Positions 8,548-17,004 are shown, counted from the first letter of the stretch. The stretch is 64,000 nt of DNA from an uncultured Eubacterium sp. (GCF_934561735.1 NZ_CAKTGT010000004.1:62001-126000), one strand, 5' to 3'. Program-made: numbers and translations. The notes: a model not told the origin generated them from the sequence alone.

Positions 8548-9063
8548 TTATGCTTTATTGAGTTTTCTTTTAAGCGGAACAAAAGCGATGTTCATCAAAA
8601 CGGTTAAAACAGCCGTGTAAATAAACGACGGCAAATAAAAGGTAAAAAATACAACTCCCGAGCCGTCACCGCCTTTTATCAACACAAAAACGAGCCAATA
8701 AACAAGCACATAAAGGAAGGTGAACAATACCGCTCCGACAGTACCGACCCAAAAAGTTGCCCTGAAAAGGTGCGTTACAAGCACACTCATAATATAGCAC
8801 GAAACCATAATAAACAAGCAGTTAAAACCCATATGATGTGCCGCAGTTATATCCCACAAAAGACCTGCAAACAAACCGATAATTGCTGCAGTTTTTTCAT
8901 CCTCATCAAGCGACAAAAGTACAGCCGCAGGAACAAGGAAGAAACATCTTGCACCGCCGATTTCAAACCACAATCCGCCTACATTTTGGAGCAGCGAAAG
9001 CACGGCGATAATCACGGCATAAACGACATATTTAATTGTTCGTTCCTTTTTTGTGAGTTCCAT
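8548..9063 (-). CDS. mreD: Rod shape-determining protein MreD
   Basis: 171 residues with about five hydrophobic segments, matching the small integral-membrane MreD family. Typical features are the early conserved stretch GARCFFLVPAAVLLSLDEDEKTA and GLFAGLLWDITAAHHMGFN. It belongs to the elongasome and links MreC to the membrane. It lies between mreC (10-base gap) and PBP2 (35-base gap). Sequence conservation in MreD is low, so gene order adds much of the certainty. Confidence 0.93.
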   Translation of the reverse strand: MELTKKERTIKYVVYAVIIAVLSLLQNVGGLWFEIGGARCFFLVPAAVLLSLDEDEKTAAIIGLFAGLLWDITAAHHMGFNCLFIMVSCYIMSVLVTHLFRATFWVGTVGAVLFTFLYVLVYWLVFVLIKGGDGSGVVFFTFYLPSFIYTAVLTVLMNIAFVPLKRKLNKA

Positions 9064-9073
9064 TAATTTATCC

Positions 9074-9907
9074 TTAATTCTTGTAATCCGTAAGTATAAA
9101 GCAAGTGTTTATTTCTTCTATGGAAGTTCCCGGAGTAATAACGGCGTAAGAAGAAATATCCGTTGATTCGTCATCAATTTCATCAACCGTGCCGATAATC
9201 AAGCCCTTTGGCACGGTTCCGCCGATACCTGCTGTGCAAATAATAGATTCGTTTGTTATTTTTGTTGCGGCATCAAGATTTGCCATCTTGCACTTGTTAT
9301 CCTTGGCAAGTGTTGCATTGCCTGTAACATAAGATATTTCGTTTGAAATAATCTCGTAAGCGGAAACACTAAAGTCCGGGTCAAGTATAGTCTTAATGAC
9401 GCTGTAAGTAGGATAAGCCTTGTCCACAACGCCGACAAGATACTTGCCGTACATAACGGCGTCGCCGACCGCAACACCGTTGACCGTACCTTTTGACACG
9501 GTGAACGATTTGTATATATCCGCACTGTCCCTGCCGATAACGGACGCTTCAACAAACTTGAAATCCTTGTGTTCTTCTTTAACGCCGAGGAAATCCTTAT
9601 AAAGTTCATTTTGTCTTTTCAAATTTTCGTAATCAACAAGCTGTGACTGAAGGTCGCCGATTTGCGATTGCAAATTCTGTATTTCTTTTTCATACTGAGC
9701 GTTGCCGCTTACATTACCCGAAATTTTATCGATACCGTTTGATATTTTTTGTGCAACATAATGTGCCGGATAAAACACCGTACCGACAATAGTTGACTGT
9801 GCGGTTTCGCCGTGACCGTTTGCGGCGGCAATAAGCGCACCGATTAAAAACACGGCGATTATGCTCACAACCAATTTAAACGGCTTTGTCTTAAATAAAT
9901 TTTTCAT
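9074..9907 (-). CDS. mreC: Rod shape-determining protein MreC
   Basis: 277 residues: a membrane helix at about 10-29, a coiled coil at about 70-105 (EIQNLQSQIGDLQSQLVDYE), then the beta-rich MreC domain with AVMYGKYLVGVVDKAYPTYS and GIGGTVPKGLIIGTVDEI. It acts outside the membrane as a scaffold for PBP2 and RodA. It starts 15 bases after the mreB stop in the same transcription unit. Confidence 0.95.
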   Translation of the reverse strand: MKNLFKTKPFKLVVSIIAVFLIGALIAAANGHGETAQSTIVGTVFYPAHYVAQKISNGIDKISGNVSGNAQYEKEIQNLQSQIGDLQSQLVDYENLKRQNELYKDFLGVKEEHKDFKFVEASVIGRDSADIYKSFTVSKGTVNGVAVGDAVMYGKYLVGVVDKAYPTYSVIKTILDPDFSVSAYEIISNEISYVTGNATLAKDNKCKMANLDAATKITNESIICTAGIGGTVPKGLIIGTVDEIDDESTDISSYAVITPGTSIEEINTCFILTDYKN

Positions 9908-9922
9908 ACTGTGCCACTTTTC

Positions 9923-10903
9923 TTATCTTGCCTGACGAAGCTTGATTGATGTGCCGAGTGCAACACAATCGTTTGAATTTTCAGGCACGATTATAGGAAT
10001 CTTAATTTCATTTTCAATCAAATCACGAAGTCCGCGAAGCTGACTTGCACCGCCTGTAAGATATATACCTCTGTCGATGATATCTGCGGCAAGTTCAGGC
10101 AAAGTAACCTCGAGCGTTTCCTTAACAGCGGTTAAAATTTGGCTTACAGGCTCTTCAAGCACGGCACGAATATCCGAAGAAGTAACTTCAACGCTTCCCG
10201 GAAGTCCGTCGTTAAGATTTCTGCCTCTTACTTCCATAGCCGCCTCGCCGTCGTATTCCATAGCAGAGCCGATTTTAAGTTTAATATCCTCTGCTGTACG
10301 CTCGCCGATAAGGAGATTATGCGTTTTACGCATATACGAAACTATGGCATCATCCATAGCTTCACCGCCGACCTTAATACTATTGCAACACGCAATACCG
10401 CCAAGCGACAACACGGCAACATCCGTTGTACCGCCGCCGATGTCAATAATCATTGAGCCTGTTGCCTCGTATACGGGAAGACCTGCACCGAGAGCCGCCG
10501 CCATAGATTCTTCTATAAGCTCAACCTCTTGGGCACCTGCCGAACGCACGGCATCCTCTACCGCTCTGCGTTCAACCTCCGTTACATCGGACGGAACGCA
10601 AACAACAACCCTTGTTTTTGTAAAAACATTGCGTGATGTTGAACGGTCCATAAAATCGTGAAGCATATCGGCTGTCATATCAAAGTCGGCAATAACGCCG
10701 GCTTTCATAGGGCGAACGGCGACAATAGAACCCGGAGTTCTGCCAATCATTTTTTTAGCCTCATTGCCCGTTGCAAGCACTCTTTTTGACTTTACATCAA
10801 CTGCCACAACAGACGGTTCATTTATTATTATATGACCTTTTCGGTCGGTTACTTTTGTATTTGAAGTACCGAGGTCGATACCTATATCTCTTGAAAAAAG
10901 CAT
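9923..10903 (-). CDS. mreB: Rod shape-determining actin homologue MreB
   Basis: 326 residues, near the usual 330-345. It carries the actin/HSP70-type nucleotide-binding motifs: phosphate 1 (IGIDLGTSNTKV), phosphate 2 (MIIDIGGGTTDVAVLSLGG) and the adenosine motif (GIYLTGGASQLRGL). The protein polymerises under the membrane and directs wall synthesis. It could be the Mbl paralogue, but its position at the head of mreC-mreD-PBP2 favours MreB. It is preceded by a promoter at 10946-10974. Confidence 0.95.
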   Translation of the reverse strand: MLFSRDIGIDLGTSNTKVTDRKGHIIINEPSVVAVDVKSKRVLATGNEAKKMIGRTPGSIVAVRPMKAGVIADFDMTADMLHDFMDRSTSRNVFTKTRVVVCVPSDVTEVERRAVEDAVRSAGAQEVELIEESMAAALGAGLPVYEATGSMIIDIGGGTTDVAVLSLGGIACCNSIKVGGEAMDDAIVSYMRKTHNLLIGERTAEDIKLKIGSAMEYDGEAAMEVRGRNLNDGLPGSVEVTSSDIRAVLEEPVSQILTAVKETLEVTLPELAADIIDRGIYLTGGASQLRGLRDLIENEIKIPIIVPENSNDCVALGTSIKLRQAR

Positions 10904-10945
10904 TTTAAAGCCCGCTTTCTTAATTAAATTTCATATCAATTTATT

Positions 10946-10974
10946 ATTATATAATATAAAATAACTAATCTCAA
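10946..10974 (-). promoter_or_regulatory. Promoter of mreBCD-PBP2
   Basis: On the minus strand, TTGAGA (10974-10969) and a perfect TATAAT (10951-10946) are separated by 17 bases. The -10 is 42 bases before the mreB start, in an AT-rich gap. Confidence 0.65.
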
Positions 10975-11011
10975 CAAATATTTTGTAAATTTATAATTTT
11001 GTCAAATTATA

Positions 11012-11040
11012 CAAAAAACCTCCCGATTTTTCGAGAGGTT
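11012..11040 (-). terminator. Leftward rho-independent terminator
   Basis: On the minus strand, AACCTCTCGA pairs with TCGGGAGGTT around AAAA and is followed by TTTTGT. The stem occupies 11017-11026 and 11031-11040, with one G-U pair. It ends leftward transcription upstream of the mreB promoter. The same stem sequence recurs at 14228-14259. Confidence 0.7.
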
Positions 11041-11260
11041 TCAGCGTGTCGAAAAAGTGTTTTGACACGCCGCAGGCTGTTGAGAAAGGTTCTGAATTTC
11101 GTTTTCTTGCGAAGGAAGATGTACGATGGTACCTCGACTGAGCAAAAAACGAAAAACGCCAAAAGTGCCGCAAACTCGATGTTTGCGGCACTTTTACAAT
11201 CCCTCCGAGTGCGATAAATCACACCCACCTCCCTTTACACAAGGGAGGCATTAAGCGGTT
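11017..11260. repeat. Composite hairpin element filling the mreB-symporter gap
   Basis: The gene-free stretch 10904-11305 holds, left to right: the mreB promoter, the hairpin at 11017-11040, GCGTGTC/GACACGC (11044-11070), a perfect 15-bp hairpin (11161-11195), and a CCTCCCTT...AAGGGAGG hairpin (about 11230-11250) flanked by GGAGGGATTGT on the minus strand. Overlapping 66-73 codon frames on both strands cross it, but none has a ribosome site or a recognisable product. I read the block as a dispersed, non-coding element or nested elements. Copy number cannot be seen from this window. Confidence 0.5.
11161..11195. terminator. Perfect 15-bp bidirectional hairpin
   Basis: AAAAGTGCCGCAAAC (11161-11175) and GTTTGCGGCACTTTT (11181-11195) are exact inverse complements around TCGAT. 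A-runs on one side and T-runs on the other let it work in both directions. It probably terminates the symporter transcript leftward. Confidence 0.7.
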
Positions 11261-11305
11261 AGTTTATTTTATCGGCGTGGTTCAGGGGCTTTATCGACAG
11301 TCTGA

Positions 11306-13261
11306 CTATGCGTTTTGTAATTCGTTTGTAAATATTTCGTCCCAATGAGTGTAATATTCATTTTGCTTTACAAGCTTACGAGCCTGAATATAATCATAGG
11401 CTTTTTTGTGGAAGGTATCAAGTTCCTTAGAAGCTTCCTTGAGCTTTGCGGCTTTGATTTTGGCTTCTTCCTTTGTGTTCTCGCTCATAGCGTTTGCCTC
11501 ATTATACTTATCAAGCGTAGGCTCGCTGATGCCGTAAAGTTCTTCTACCGTATGGGTCAAAAGTTCTTTTGCCTTTGCGGTTTTCTTCAGCATCTTCTCT
11601 GTTGCAAAACGGTCTTTTTCATCAATAACAATTTCAAGTGATTTGATTTTTGACTGCAACTTTTTGCGTTCCTTACGGTTTGAAGCAGTATTCAAAGCCT
11701 CAATGCACTCATTGTATTCGTTAACCGAATCGGCATAGATTTTCTTTGCCTCGTCAAGCTGACCTTCCGAAAGAGAATCGGTTGCATAATCTTCAAGAGC
11801 GGCACGGATTTTAAGCACCTTAATATGTGAATCGTGCTGTTCTTCCGTAAGAGTATACATGGTAATAAACGGAATAAGTGCAAGCACAAAACCGACGATT
11901 GCAATAACAATCATACCCTTTGAAAGCGGCTCTCTGAAAGAAGCCTTGTACAAATCGTCATAGTTATCCACAAGACCGAAATGGTTTTGCATAACGATTG
12001 TTTGAGTAAAATATGTAATACCCATAGACACAAATACGCCGATTGTACCTACAAACTGACCCATAAGACCCTCAAGTCTGTCGCCGGATTTGTACTGTTG
12101 ATAGTCGAGTACATCGGCACTCATAGCACTGTCCGCAATAAGAGGAAATGTATTAAAAAATCCTCTTATCCAAATAAAAGCATACAGCACCCAAATTTGT
12201 TCGATAAACAAATACATACCCACAAGAGTGATTACATTACCCAAGATATAGAAAATATACATATTACGCTTGCCGAGTTTGCGTATAAGCAACGGTGACA
12301 AAAGCATTGCCGGAGTTGCCGCAGCACCCAGAATTGTCATCAACGTACCGTTCAAAACGCCTTGCTGCTCTGTTGAAAGGTTAAGAACATCTTTTATGCC
12401 GTAATAAAAATACCAAGTTGTGACATTGCCGACGCCCGCCTGAAACAAAATGCACCAAGAAGTAAGCGAGCGTGCCCATTGATATTTGTTTGCAATTCCT
12501 GCACCGATACCTTTAAAAAACGGAACCTTAGGTGTATAGTCTTTTGAAACGATAATACGCTCTTTTGTGCCGAAATAGCTGAAAAGCCCGATAAGCGCAC
12601 CGCCTATACCGAGTGCCGGCATAATAACACGATAAGCGTTGATATGCTCAAGACCGCCGGTAAAACCTGCGATAAGCGGCACAAAAAATCCCATAATCGA
12701 CGGAGCGAGTGAATAAATAAATGTTGAAACCGTGATAACATCCGCACGCTCGGTTGAGTTAGGGCTCATTACCTGAACAAGCGTTGTATATGCCTGGTCA
12801 TAAAACGGATAACACAATTGAAGAAGCATATACGATATAAACAGCGACCACAATTTTTGATTGTAAGTCATTGTTTCAAACGGCAAAAATGCAAAAATCG
12901 TAAGCAAAATTGCCGACGGAATGCCTGTGTAAAGCAAATACGGGCGGAATTTACCTTTACTGCTTCGGGTATTATCGATAATCAAGCCTCTGATAGGACC
13001 TAAAAACAAACCGATAATCGTTGCAATCATATTGAGTTTTACAAGGTCGCCGTTTTTAAGTCCGAGAGCCGACCCCGCAAGCAAACTTGTTGCCGACAGT
13101 GATATATACCAAACCGTATATATTACAAATTTTACACCGATACCGCCGACGCTGTAGGCAAGTATTTCTTTGTACGGAATATACCTGCCCTCGGGCGGAG
13201 TGCTCCAGTGTTCTTTTACAGACGACACGGTCTGTTTAATCTTTTCACCTGATATTTTCAT
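11306..13261 (-). CDS. GPH-family (MFS_2) sugar:cation symporter with a C-terminal helical extension
   Basis: 651 residues. Residues 1-475 form a 12-helix carrier of the glycoside-pentoside-hexuronide family. The signatures are GPIRGLIIDNTRSSKGKFRPY (89-108) and DVLDYQQYKSGDRLEGLMG (383-401), which match the family's melibiose-symporter motifs. It would import a glycoside or sugar with Na+ or H+; the substrate cannot be told. Residues 476-651 are a charged, Lys/Glu/Ala-rich helical tail, presumably cytoplasmic and probably coiled coil, which most GPH carriers lack. The gene stands alone, with its own promoter (13322-13350), AAAGGGG before ATG 13261, and terminators downstream. Confidence 0.87.
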   Translation of the reverse strand: MKISGEKIKQTVSSVKEHWSTPPEGRYIPYKEILAYSVGGIGVKFVIYTVWYISLSATSLLAGSALGLKNGDLVKLNMIATIIGLFLGPIRGLIIDNTRSSKGKFRPYLLYTGIPSAILLTIFAFLPFETMTYNQKLWSLFISYMLLQLCYPFYDQAYTTLVQVMSPNSTERADVITVSTFIYSLAPSIMGFFVPLIAGFTGGLEHINAYRVIMPALGIGGALIGLFSYFGTKERIIVSKDYTPKVPFFKGIGAGIANKYQWARSLTSWCILFQAGVGNVTTWYFYYGIKDVLNLSTEQQGVLNGTLMTILGAAATPAMLLSPLLIRKLGKRNMYIFYILGNVITLVGMYLFIEQIWVLYAFIWIRGFFNTFPLIADSAMSADVLDYQQYKSGDRLEGLMGQFVGTIGVFVSMGITYFTQTIVMQNHFGLVDNYDDLYKASFREPLSKGMIVIAIVGFVLALIPFITMYTLTEEQHDSHIKVLKIRAALEDYATDSLSEGQLDEAKKIYADSVNEYNECIEALNTASNRKERKKLQSKIKSLEIVIDEKDRFATEKMLKKTAKAKELLTHTVEELYGISEPTLDKYNEANAMSENTKEEAKIKAAKLKEASKELDTFHKKAYDYIQARKLVKQNEYYTHWDEIFTNELQNA

Positions 13262-13321
13262 TACTACCCCTTTGTGAAACTTTCATAATTTATTGCCTTA
13301 TTCAGCACAAGTTTCTGTTAA

Positions 13322-13350
13322 ATTATAACATAGGGTAACAGTAATATCAA
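13322..13350 (-). promoter_or_regulatory. Promoter of the GPH symporter gene
   Basis: On the minus strand, TTGATA (13350-13345) and TATAAT (13327-13322) are separated by exactly 17 bases. The -10 lies 60 bases before the start. It occupies the gap after the deacetylase stop. Confidence 0.65.
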
Positions 13351-13365
13351 CATAATATTAACATT

Positions 13366-14220
13366 TTATTTTATTTCGGTTGTAAAGGTATATCCCTGCT
13401 TTGTAATATCATCGATAACCTTGCCGAGAATATCGGCATTTGTTTTACTTACGGCGTGAAGCAGCAAAATCGCACCCGGGTGCGTGCTTTCGCAAATATG
13501 CGTGAACGCCTGATTTTCTTCCGTCTGATTATCGGGGTCCCAATCGGCATAGGCAAAGCTCCAAAACACGGATTTGTAGTTCAAGTCCTTTACTATCTGT
13601 AACGAGCGTTCCGAAAATTCGCCTTTCGGAAATCTGAAATAACTCATTGTATAATTGAATTTGTCTTTTATATACTTATGAAGATAGGTCACTTCTTCCT
13701 TGGCAACATCATCGCTCACCTCGTCCATACTGTAATGACGGTAGGAATGGTTGCCGACAATATGCCCCTCGTCTATCATTCGCTTGACAAGGTCGGGGTT
13801 TTGTGACGCAAAGTCATAGGTAACAAAGAAAATCGCCTTAACATTTTTCTCTTTCAGAGTGTCTAAAATCTGCGGAGTATAGCCGTTTTCGTAGCCTTCA
13901 TCAAAAGTTAGGCATATCTTTTTGTCATCATCCAAAAGCCATTTTGCATTCATTGAAGCATACTGTTTTTGAAGCAGCAAAGGGTCGTTTGGTTGCTTGT
14001 GGTCAACAATATTGCCGGGGCCCCAAACAACCTTTTCGGTGCTCAGCGAATCAAGCCCTGCAACAGCTTTTGCCGTAGGTGCGGATGTTTCAACAGCTTT
14101 GGTTGTGGTTTCTGCTTTTTTACTTGCTGTAATATTTTCATTACTGTTTGTATTCCCTTTTGCACAGCCGAAAAGCATACAAACGCACAATAAAGGCAAT
14201 AATATTTTTTGAAATTTCAT
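13366..14220 (-). CDS. Lipoprotein polysaccharide deacetylase, PdaA-like
   Basis: 284 residues. A lipobox (LFGC, Cys19) ends the signal peptide, so it should be a lipoprotein on the outer face of the membrane. A Thr/Ala-rich linker (about 25-60) leads to a NodB-type deacetylase domain. TFDEGYENG (105-113) replaces the usual TFDDGP as in PdaA-type enzymes, and GNHSYRH (156-162) supplies the two metal-binding His residues. PdaA enzymes deacetylate muramic acid residues on the way to the muramic delta-lactam of spore cortex. The exact substrate here is inferred. Its ribosome site lies in the stem at 14228-14259. Confidence 0.86.
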   Translation of the reverse strand: MKFQKILLPLLCVCMLFGCAKGNTNSNENITASKKAETTTKAVETSAPTAKAVAGLDSLSTEKVVWGPGNIVDHKQPNDPLLLQKQYASMNAKWLLDDDKKICLTFDEGYENGYTPQILDTLKEKNVKAIFFVTYDFASQNPDLVKRMIDEGHIVGNHSYRHYSMDEVSDDVAKEEVTYLHKYIKDKFNYTMSYFRFPKGEFSERSLQIVKDLNYKSVFWSFAYADWDPDNQTEENQAFTHICESTHPGAILLLHAVSKTNADILGKVIDDITKQGYTFTTEIK

Positions 14221-14227
14221 AATAAAA

Positions 14228-14259
14228 ACCTCCCGAATTTATTGTTTGATTCGAGAGGT
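14228..14259 (-). terminator. Terminator-like hairpin that contains the deacetylase ribosome site
   Basis: On the minus strand, ACCTCTCGAA (14259-14250) pairs with TTCGGGAGGT (14237-14228), one G-U pair, followed by TTTTTATT and then ATG at 14220. The 3' arm contains GGGAGG, 8 bases from the ATG, so one sequence is both terminator stem and ribosome site. It lies 25 bases past the prfB stop. A twin of this stem at 11017-11040 has no gene after it. Confidence 0.65.
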
Positions 14260-14284
14260 CAAAATAGTATTGTTAAATTTTGAA

Positions 14285-15403
14285 TTACTTGTCGGAATTT
14301 TCAAGACTTTTCATTTTGAGATAAGCGTTGATAAATCCGTCAAGGTCACCATCCATAACGGCGTTGATGTTGCCCATTTCAAAGCCTGTTCTGTGGTCTT
14401 TTACCATTGTGTACGGCATAAATACATAGGAACGGATTTGACTGCCCCATGCAATTTCTTTTTGGTCGCCCTTGATGTCGTCAATTCTTTCAAGATTTTC
14501 TCTTTCTTTAATTTCAACGAGTTTTGATTTGAGCATGAGCATAGCCATTTCACGGTTTTGGTGCTGTGAACGCTCAACCTGACACGAAACGACAATACCC
14601 GTAGGAATATGAGTAAGACGAACTGCGGAAGATGTCTTGTTTACCTTTTGCCCGCCGGCACCGGATGCACGGTACACATCCATTTTGATGTCCTCTTCAC
14701 GAATCTCCACATTAACATCATTGTCAATTTCAGGCATAACCTCAAGAGAAGCAAACGATGTGTGACGACGACCCGATGAATCAAAAGGTGACACACGAAC
14801 AAGGCGGTGAATACCCATTTCGCCGTGAAGATAGCCGTAAGCATTTTCGCCCTCTACACGGATTGTGGCACTCTTAATACCTGCAACATCACCTTCAAGA
14901 TAGTCGAGTGTTGACACTTTATAGCCGTTTCTTTCGCCCCAACGGTTGTACATACGGAAAAGCATTTCCGCCCAGTCCTGAGCCTCTGTACCGCCTGCAC
15001 CTGCGTGGAATGTAAGAATTGCGTTGTTGTCGTCAAACTCACCCGAAAGAAGAGTTGAAAGGGTCAACTTTTCAATCCTCTTTTCAATATCGTCAACGGA
15101 TTTTGTGCAATCCTCAACAAGGCTTTCGTCTTCTTCCTCATTGGCAAGCTCAATCATAACCTGTGCGTCGTCAAAATCATTTTTAAGATTTTCGTATGAC
15201 GCAACCTTGGCTTTTAAAGAGCCGATTTTTTGCATAGTTTTTTGACTGTTTTCCATATCGTCCCAAAAATCGGGAGCGGCACTTTGCTTTTCAAGTTCGG
15301 CAATCTGCACCTTGACATTGTCTATATCAAGTGCTTCTTTTAAATTGCCGATAGGTTCTTCAGACTGCATAAGTCTTTGATTCAATTCTTCAAACTCTAT
15401 CAT
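14285..15403 (-). CDS. prfB: Peptide chain release factor 2, without programmed frameshift
   Basis: 372 residues, full length in a single frame. RF2 releases peptides at UAA and UGA. It shows the RF2 tripeptide SPF in RVSPFDSSGRRHTS and the catalytic GGQ in SGAGGQKVNKTSSAVRL. Most bacteria interrupt prfB near codon 25 with an in-frame UGA that needs a +1 shift for autoregulation. Here the equivalent site reads CTT GAT, with no stop, so that control is absent. ATG 15403 has GGAGAAAG upstream. Confidence 0.96.
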   Translation of the reverse strand: MIEFEELNQRLMQSEEPIGNLKEALDIDNVKVQIAELEKQSAAPDFWDDMENSQKTMQKIGSLKAKVASYENLKNDFDDAQVMIELANEEEDESLVEDCTKSVDDIEKRIEKLTLSTLLSGEFDDNNAILTFHAGAGGTEAQDWAEMLFRMYNRWGERNGYKVSTLDYLEGDVAGIKSATIRVEGENAYGYLHGEMGIHRLVRVSPFDSSGRRHTSFASLEVMPEIDNDVNVEIREEDIKMDVYRASGAGGQKVNKTSSAVRLTHIPTGIVVSCQVERSQHQNREMAMLMLKSKLVEIKERENLERIDDIKGDQKEIAWGSQIRSYVFMPYTMVKDHRTGFEMGNINAVMDGDLDGFINAYLKMKSLENSDK

Positions 15404-15533
15404 TATTCTTTCTCCGAAATCTTTAATATATTATTTATCTGCAAATATTGTTGTTATATCACATTGTTTTCACCGAAGCATTATAAATATGTTACTTAAT
15501 TTACGATATAATATTATATATTAAAAATTATAA

Positions 15534-15575
15534 ATTTTCAAGTAAAAAATATTTGTTATATTTACTCTTGAAAAT
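15534..15575. promoter_or_regulatory. Operator-like inverted repeat before the ArsB/NhaD permease
   Basis: ATTTTCAAGTAAA (15534-15546) and TTTACTCTTGAAAAT (15561-15575) are inverse complements, apart from a 2-base bulge. The right arm covers the -35 box at 15568. This is a plausible repressor site, but no regulator is adjacent. It lies within the 230-base gap between prfB and the permease. Confidence 0.45.
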
Positions 15576-15596
15576 CAAAATCAATAGGCATATAAT
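15568..15596 (+). promoter_or_regulatory. Promoter of the permease gene
   Basis: TTGAAA (15568-15573), a 17-base spacer, and a perfect TATAAT (15591-15596). The start codon at 15634 is 37 bases beyond the -10 box. Confidence 0.75.
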
Positions 15597-15633
15597 AAAG
15601 GCGAAAAATTCATAGAAAAGAGGGCTATATAAT

Positions 15634-16992
15634 ATGGCAGCACAAATCTGTGCCGTAATAATATTTGTGGTTATGTTTGCACTTATTATTATGGACAAAA
15701 TCCCACGCCAGTGGGTAACGCTCGGTTGCGGTCTTGCAACTATTGTTATTGTATTCGGCATTTGTATGAAAAGTCCGAGTGCAATAATGGAAACGCTCAA
15801 TGTCAAAAGCATATTCACAACAGAGTTTTGGCATGTTTCGTCACAAGGCGGCGAAAGCTCGAGCGGCATTAACTGGTCTACAATCATTTTCATTGCAGGT
15901 ATGATGGTTATGGTTGAGGGCATGGCAAAAGCAGGATTTTTCCGTTGGCTTTGCCTCACAATCGCAAAAGCGGTCAAGTACAAGGTTATGCCGATACTCG
16001 TAACATTTATGATTATGAGTGCCGTGCTTTCAATGTTCATTGACAGCATCACCGTAATTCTTTTCCTTGCGGCTGTTACGGTAGAACTTTCACAGCTTCT
16101 CAAATTCAGTCCGGTTCCGATGGTACTTGCGGAAGTTTTCTGTGCAAACCTCGGCGGTTCCGCCACAATGTGCGGTGACCCGCCTAACATCATCATCGGT
16201 ACGGCACTCGGCTACAGCTTTGCCGATTTCCTTACAAACACAGGTCTTATCGCAGGTATTTCACTTGTATTTATCGTTATTTTCTTCTATTTTGCATTTA
16301 AGAAAGAGCTTTCTGCCGCAAACGGTGAGTCTGTTGACCCGGCAACTTTTCCTAATCCGGCAGACGCTATTGAAAACAAAAAGGACTTTATCGTAAGCAC
16401 AATTATTTTCCTTATCGCTGTTGTTCTCCTTGTAACGCATGCACAAACAGGACTTACCGTTGCGTTTATCGGCGTAGTTATTGCGGCAATTACGCTCATA
16501 ACTTCGTTTAAACACATCAAGTTTATTTTGAAAAAGATTGACTACAAAACACTTTTGTTCTTCATCGGCTTGTTCATAGTTGTCGGCGGACTTGAACAAA
16601 CAGGCGTTTTGAAGCTTATTGCAAACTTTATTGAAAAAATCTGCGGCGGCAACTTCTTTGCAATGGTTCTCATCATTATGTGGATTTCGGCAGTTGCAAG
16701 TGCATTTGTTGACAACATTCCGTTTGCTGCAACTATGGTACCCGTTATCAAGAGCCTTGCGGCTACAACTCCGGGTGCAGAACTTGCAACCCTTGCATAT
16801 TCACTTTCTGTCGGCACAGACATCGGCGGCAGTGCAACACCTATCGGTGCATCGGCAAATGTTGTAGGCACATCCGTTGTTTCAAAGGCAGGACATCCTG
16901 TAGGCTGGGGCAAATATTGCAAATCGGCAATACCGGCTACGGCTATCGTTCTTATTATCTCTATGGTGGTTATTAAACTCAGGTATTTTTAA
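15634..16992 (+). CDS. ArsB/NhaD-superfamily ion permease (SLC13-like)
   Basis: 452 residues with about 11-12 membrane helices. Two inverted halves each carry the superfamily's hairpin-and-Asn/Asp signature: NLGGSATMCGDPPNIIIGTALGYSF (about 170-194) and VDNIPFAATMVPV followed by GTDIGGSATPIGASANVVGTS. The DPPNI motif is typical of NhaD and ArsB/TrkA-C-less anion or Na+/H+ carriers. The substrate (Na+/H+, arsenite or dicarboxylate) cannot be decided. ATG 15634 has AGAGGG upstream. A cytidylate-kinase-like gene follows after 12 bases in the same unit. Confidence 0.85.
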   Translation: MAAQICAVIIFVVMFALIIMDKIPRQWVTLGCGLATIVIVFGICMKSPSAIMETLNVKSIFTTEFWHVSSQGGESSSGINWSTIIFIAGMMVMVEGMAKAGFFRWLCLTIAKAVKYKVMPILVTFMIMSAVLSMFIDSITVILFLAAVTVELSQLLKFSPVPMVLAEVFCANLGGSATMCGDPPNIIIGTALGYSFADFLTNTGLIAGISLVFIVIFFYFAFKKELSAANGESVDPATFPNPADAIENKKDFIVSTIIFLIAVVLLVTHAQTGLTVAFIGVVIAAITLITSFKHIKFILKKIDYKTLLFFIGLFIVVGGLEQTGVLKLIANFIEKICGGNFFAMVLIIMWISAVASAFVDNIPFAATMVPVIKSLAATTPGAELATLAYSLSVGTDIGGSATPIGASANVVGTSVVSKAGHPVGWGKYCKSAIPATAIVLIISMVVIKLRYF

Positions 16993-17004
16993 GGGGGATT
17001 TATT

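Noticed and set aside
10077..10661. 194-codon plus-strand open frame
   Set aside because: It is antisense to mreB; the Ser/Thr-rich product follows from mreB codon use. No homology recognised and no ribosome site.
10991..11228. Three overlapping 66-73 codon frames on both strands
   Set aside because: They lie in hairpin-rich repeat DNA and are frame shadows of the inverted repeats. None has a ribosome site or recognisable product.
15528..16196. 222-codon minus-strand open frame
   Set aside because: It is antisense to the ArsB/NhaD permease, whose motifs, promoter and ribosome site are clear on the plus strand.
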